DNA of 64,000 bases from Chitinophaga niabensis (GTDB lineage: Bacteria > Bacteroidota > Bacteroidia > Chitinophagales > Chitinophagaceae): contig NZ_FSRA01000002.1 of assembly GCF_900129465.1 (NCBI RefSeq), forward strand, positions 1,364,001-1,428,000, in the 5' to 3' direction. The translations under genes and the position numbers were made by a program. Positions 60,737 to 64,000 of this stretch are shown in pieces. Below the pieces are notes generated by a model. The model saw nothing but the letters and a program-made list of their open reading frames with translations, was not told the origin of the DNA and made no database searches. Positions within the stretch are counted from its first letter, which is position 1; each line of letters starts with the position of its first letter.

Positions 60737-62515
60737 ATGCAACCGGCATCAACTTATCAACAACGCATCGACTTATTTAAGAAACAACTGGCACAAACGG
60801 AAGGTCACCTGAAGAACCTGAGCGTGGCGCGCCTTGTGTGTTTCATTGGTATATTATTTACAGGCTGGCAATACTTCAGTACCAACTTTGAACTGATCTG
60901 GATCATTTTTGTAGCCCTGCTTGTGACTGCTTTTGTAGCATCCCTTGTATTCTACCAGAAAGCAAAAGACCGCGAAGCCTTGCTGAGGGGCTTGCTAAGG
61001 CTGAACCAGAAAGAACTTCGTGTAGTCACTGAACAGGTCGCGGAGTTTGAGGACGGAGAGGAATTCATCAATGATCAGCATGATTTCTCAGGAGACCTGG
61101 ATGTTTTTGGGCCTTCTTCTCTCTTTCAATACCTGAACAGAACAGGAACCTATTCCGGGAAACAGCACCTGGCCGCTACTTTACAAACACCATTAACAGC
61201 GCCTTCAAAGATAACAGCCGTGCAGGATGCCGTAAAAGTATTATCCGCAGAAATAGATTTCCGCCAGCACTTTACGGTACATGCAGCATTAGCGGATGAA
61301 GGAAAGGATGATGTACGGGGCATTCAACAATGGCTGGATGCGCCGATGCAATTCATTCATAAAAAAGCTTTGAACACCGCCAGTTGGGTAATGCCGGTAT
61401 TCGTGCTATCGGCAATTGTGTATTATGCTGTGACTGGGAACTATGTTTATTTCCTGCTAAGCTTAATGGTGAACTGGTGCATCCTGCTGCTGAATGTAGC
61501 GAAAGTTACGGCCATGCATAACCTGCTCTCCAATAAAGAAAAGGTACTGAAGAAATTAGCGATGCTGCTGCAAATGATCAAACAGGCAGACTGGAAAGGA
61601 TCTTCCCTGTTGCAGGAACAACAGCAAACTGCCGCAGAAGCTGATAAAGCCATGCATCAGCTGGCCAGGATCAGTAATCAACTGGACCAACGTCTCAATT
61701 TACTCGTGGGGGTGGTACTTAATTCTATCATGCTGTATGATCTGCATTGCGCATTTCGGCTGGAGCGCTGGAAGGAAAAGTATAAGAGTAAACTAAGCAC
61801 ATGGACGGGTGTGATCGCACAGCTGGAAACCACTAACAGCCTTGCTTCCTTTGCATATAATCATCCCAACTATACTTATCCGCAGATCACTGCCACGCAA
61901 GGTGTGAAAGGTACTGCCATAGGACATCCCCTGATCCCTGCCGCAGAGAGTGTAACGAATGACTGCAGCATCGGGCATGGGGAGCAGTTCTTAATTATTA
62001 CGGGTTCCAACATGTCCGGTAAAAGTACTTTCCTGCGGAGTGTAGGGGTGAACTGGTTGCTGGCCATGACGGGTGCGCCGGTATGTGCAGCCAGTTTTTC
62101 CTGTAGCCCGCTGCGTATTATGACCTCCATGCGGATCAAAGATTCCATCGCGCGGCATACCTCCTACTTCCAGGCAGAATTGTTGCGCCTGCAGCATATT
62201 ATTGAAGTATTAAAAACAGGGCAGCCGGTTTTCATTATCCTCGATGAAATACTCAAAGGCACCAACTCAGAAGATAAACTCTCCGGCTCCCAACAGCTGA
62301 TCCGGCATTTCCTGCGTTACAGCTGTTTGGGTATGATTGCCACACATGACCTGGAACTGGGTGCCCTGGAAGCGGAAAACCCACAGCATATCCGGAATTA
62401 TTGTTTCGAAAGCTCCCTGGAAAACGGGCAATTACATTTTGATTACCAGATGCGGCCCGGTATTGCCCGGAATAAGAATGCCACCTTCCTCATGAAACAG
62501 ATGGGAATTATTTAA
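60737..62515 (+). CDS. membrane-anchored MutS-like ATPase
   Basis: The 592-residue protein has a MutS domain V ATPase at its C-terminus: Walker A GSNMSGKSTF (about 423-432) and Walker B FIILDEILKGTN (about 497-508), with the dimer-type THDLELG. The N-terminal mismatch-binding and connector domains of MutS are missing. Instead there are two hydrophobic segments at 31-48 and 52-73 and two more at about 215-256, suggesting a protein of the inner membrane with a cytoplasmic ATPase. Such MutS-like proteins occur in Bacteroidota; their role is unknown. A part in mismatch repair is doubtful. Confidence 0.87.
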   Translation: MQPASTYQQRIDLFKKQLAQTEGHLKNLSVARLVCFIGILFTGWQYFSTNFELIWIIFVALLVTAFVASLVFYQKAKDREALLRGLLRLNQKELRVVTEQVAEFEDGEEFINDQHDFSGDLDVFGPSSLFQYLNRTGTYSGKQHLAATLQTPLTAPSKITAVQDAVKVLSAEIDFRQHFTVHAALADEGKDDVRGIQQWLDAPMQFIHKKALNTASWVMPVFVLSAIVYYAVTGNYVYFLLSLMVNWCILLLNVAKVTAMHNLLSNKEKVLKKLAMLLQMIKQADWKGSSLLQEQQQTAAEADKAMHQLARISNQLDQRLNLLVGVVLNSIMLYDLHCAFRLERWKEKYKSKLSTWTGVIAQLETTNSLASFAYNHPNYTYPQITATQGVKGTAIGHPLIPAAESVTNDCSIGHGEQFLIITGSNMSGKSTFLRSVGVNWLLAMTGAPVCAASFSCSPLRIMTSMRIKDSIARHTSYFQAELLRLQHIIEVLKTGQPVFIILDEILKGTNSEDKLSGSQQLIRHFLRYSCLGMIATHDLELGALEAENPQHIRNYCFESSLENGQLHFDYQMRPGIARNKNATFLMKQMGII

Positions 62516-62525
62516 TTGGTAGTTG

Positions 62526-62559
62526 CTAATAAAATTAGTACATTTACTAAAATTATTAG
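62526..62559. promoter_or_regulatory. 34-bp AT-rich dyad upstream of the radical SAM gene
   Basis: CTAATAAAATTAGTA (62526-62540) and TACTAAAATTATTAG (62545-62559) are inverted repeats matching at 13 of 15 positions, with the perfect core TTAGTA-CATT-TACTAA (62535-62550). The dyad ends 5 bp before the ATG at 62565, so a bound protein would block initiation of transcription or translation. Confidence 0.65.
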
Positions 62560-62564
62560 TGTCT

Positions 62565-63647
62565 ATGACGCTCCCATTTTCCGACACACCACCAGAAAAT
62601 CCATACTACAAAGGGAGAGGCGCCCAACTGAACCCAAAGAACAAGTTCCTGGCAGAGGAATACGCCAAAGAACATCCCGAAGCTATCGATGAATGGTGGC
62701 AGGCAGATGTGCCTACCCAGATCTTTGAGGAACATTCCAAAACCCTTGTGAATAAAGTGGACAGTCCTGATGTGGGCATGTGGTATTCCATGAACCCCTA
62801 CCAGGGATGTGAGCATGGCTGTATCTATTGTTATGCGCGGAACTCCCATCAGTATTGGGGTTTCAGTGCAGGCCTGGATTTTGAAAGGAAGATCGTGGTC
62901 AAGAACAATGCGCCGGAGTTACTGCGTAAATTCCTGAACAACAAGAACTGGGTGCCTAAACCACTTTCGCTGTCCGGCAACACGGACTGTTACCAACCCA
63001 TAGAACGCAAGATGTTCATCACCCGGCAATTGCTGGAAGTAGCCCTGGAATATAAACAGCCGATAGGCATCATCACCAAAAATTCCCTGGTGCTGAGAGA
63101 TAAATACATCCTGCAGCAAATGGCGGAGCAGAAGCTGGTGTGCGTATACATCTCCCTCACTTCTTTACAGGAAGATCTGCGGCAGAAGATGGAACCCCGT
63201 ACAGCCACTGCGGCCCAGCGGTTGAAGGTGATCAGGGAATTGTCTGAATTAGGGGTCCCGGTTGGAGTGATGACGGCGCCTATTATTCCCGGCTTAACAG
63301 ATCATGAGATCCCGCGTTTGCTGGAGCAGGCTTCTGCAAATGGTGCTAAGTATGCGGGGTATACGGTAGTGCGTTTGAACGATGCCGTGAAGATCATCTT
63401 CAACGATTGGTTGTATAAGAATTTTCCGGACAGGGCAGATAAGGTGTGGCATCTGATCGAGAGCATGCATGGCGGGAAAGTGAATGATAGTGATTTTGGA
63501 AGAAGGATGCGTGGGGAAGGGAATATTGCAGAGTTGATCAAGCAGCAGTTTAAACTGCATACAAAGCGGCTGGGGATGAACCAGGAAAGGTTTGAGTTTA
63601 ATACTTCGTTGTTTCAAAGGCCTACGAGCCAGTTGAGTTTGTTTTAG
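62565..63647 (+). CDS. PA0069-family radical SAM protein
   Basis: The 360-residue product (ATG at 62565; the frame is open from a TTG at 62523) carries the radical SAM motif GCEHGCIYCYAR with Cys82, Cys86 and Cys89 and an ELR-type second half (GVPVGVMTAPIIPGLTDHEI). It matches the PA0069 group, which is related to spore photoproduct lyase but found in non-spore-formers. The reaction is not known. The strong dyad just before the start suggests tight control. Confidence 0.9.
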   Translation: MTLPFSDTPPENPYYKGRGAQLNPKNKFLAEEYAKEHPEAIDEWWQADVPTQIFEEHSKTLVNKVDSPDVGMWYSMNPYQGCEHGCIYCYARNSHQYWGFSAGLDFERKIVVKNNAPELLRKFLNNKNWVPKPLSLSGNTDCYQPIERKMFITRQLLEVALEYKQPIGIITKNSLVLRDKYILQQMAEQKLVCVYISLTSLQEDLRQKMEPRTATAAQRLKVIRELSELGVPVGVMTAPIIPGLTDHEIPRLLEQASANGAKYAGYTVVRLNDAVKIIFNDWLYKNFPDRADKVWHLIESMHGGKVNDSDFGRRMRGEGNIAELIKQQFKLHTKRLGMNQERFEFNTSLFQRPTSQLSLF

Positions 63648-63668
63648 GGGGAATTGTTCTTACATTGC
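63638..63668 (+). promoter_or_regulatory. probable promoter of the last gene
   Basis: TTTG (63638-63641), exactly 19 bp and TACATTGC (63661-63668) fit the promoter pattern with one mismatch in each part of the -7 element. It overlaps the end of the radical SAM gene. Confidence 0.45.
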
Positions 63669-63687
63669 GGCTAAATATCAGTTACCT

Positions 63688-64000
63688 ATGACGATCAAGA
63701 CCCATCTAACAGCTGCATTGTTGCTATTAACCTGTTATGTTGCCAACGCCCAAAGCCCTACTACTGCTGATGGCATAATTTCAATCCGGGATGCACAGAA
63801 CATCATATTAAAGAAGGCTACCAATACTTCAGGTCAGCTATACCTGGGATTTTATAATGCTGATAGCTCAAGACGGGGTTATTTGGGCTATGCATCGCCA
63901 GCTGGTGCCGGCAATTCTTTTTTTATCAGTAACGATGATGGAAGCCCAACAATAGTAAACCAACGATTATTCGTAAATGGTGTAACTGCAGATAATAATA
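63688..64000 (+). CDS. exported protein, 3' end outside window
   Basis: The open frame runs from the ATG at 63688 to the window end (104 codons) without a stop. It starts with a signal peptide (MTIKTHLTAALLLLTCYVANAQ). The mature part (SPTTADGIISIRDAQNIILK, then GYLGYASPAGAGNSFFISND) has short Gly/Asn-rich beta segments like phage-tail-fibre or repetitive surface proteins of Bacteroidota. The family is uncertain because most of the protein is missing. Confidence 0.7.
   Translation, partial: MTIKTHLTAALLLLTCYVANAQSPTTADGIISIRDAQNIILKKATNTSGQLYLGFYNADSSRRGYLGYASPAGAGNSFFISNDDGSPTIVNQRLFVNGVTADNN

Noticed and set aside
1..64000. CRISPR arrays, insertion sequences, prophage, toxin-antitoxin or defence islands
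   Set aside because: No spaced repeats, transposase, integrase, phage structural gene or known defence protein was found; gene content and coding density look uniformly chromosomal.

Overview
The window is ordinary chromosome from a member of the Bacteroidota, most likely Chitinophagaceae and close to Chitinophaga. The evidence is phylum-typical genes (gldC, DUF4290, DUF6089, DUF1080 beside a Gfo/Idh/MocA oxidoreductase, paired Skp/OmpH genes behind bamA, a fused IcmF mutase, an Asp-type MurA), promoters of the Bacteroidota type (a TTG element, about 19 bp, then TAnnTTTG), almost no Shine-Dalgarno sequences, and the combination of a class I terpene synthase with a GH3-family enzyme. I saw no rRNA, tRNA, CRISPR array, insertion sequence, prophage or integron.

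Layout. Positions 1-4.8 kb hold a partial SDR gene, then DUF4290-murA-gmk and a CorC/HlyC-type membrane protein. A 618-bp gap with a promoter and terminator, probably encoding a small RNA, precedes tatC, rpiB, an exported M28 peptidase and a TPR protein (5.4-9.6 kb). From 9.7 to 15 kb come a UvrD/PcrA-type helicase overlapping recX, a nitrilase-family omega-amidase and a GT39-type membrane glycosyltransferase. thiL-suhB (minus) diverge from a GH3-LysE pair (15-19.2 kb). A minus-strand block (19.3-25 kb) holds a small exported protein, korB, a carboxymuconolactone-decarboxylase-like protein, an N-acetylmuramoyl-L-alanine amidase and a long acyl-CoA dehydrogenase. An alpha/beta hydrolase-GT2 pair converges on a terpene synthase; after it come an orphan OppC-type permease, a lipoprotein and a GT4 (25-31.2 kb).

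From 31.2 to 45.2 kb lies a housekeeping and envelope region: gldC-yqeY-cvpA, a hydrolase, a CBS protein, a small Omp85 protein, nadK, DUF6089, uppS, bamA and two skp/ompH genes, then rpmH-rnpA-yidD and a CtpA-type protease. It joins lipid carrier synthesis (UppS), outer-membrane protein folding (BamA, Skp) and membrane insertion (YidD). From 45.3 to 56.6 kb are an exported endonuclease/phosphatase-fold lipoprotein, a Tat-exported Gfo/Idh/MocA oxidoreductase with a DUF1080 lipoprotein (a possible 3-keto-glycoside pathway), Mn-type SOD, a PAS-LuxR regulator, an SPFH protein, tadA-ligA, an exported amidohydrolase and a Nudix-type regulator. The last part (56.6-64 kb) has a second candidate small-RNA locus, the fused mutase IcmF, a membrane-anchored MutS-like ATPase, a PA0069-type radical SAM protein and the start of an exported protein.

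I found no complete undescribed defence or mobile system. The observations most worth following are an rnpA gene whose conserved N-terminus lies upstream of its first ATG (non-AUG start likely), two candidate small RNAs, the membrane-bound MutS homologue, the GH3-LysE pair, the unlinked terpene synthase, and several strong palindromes that look like operators.
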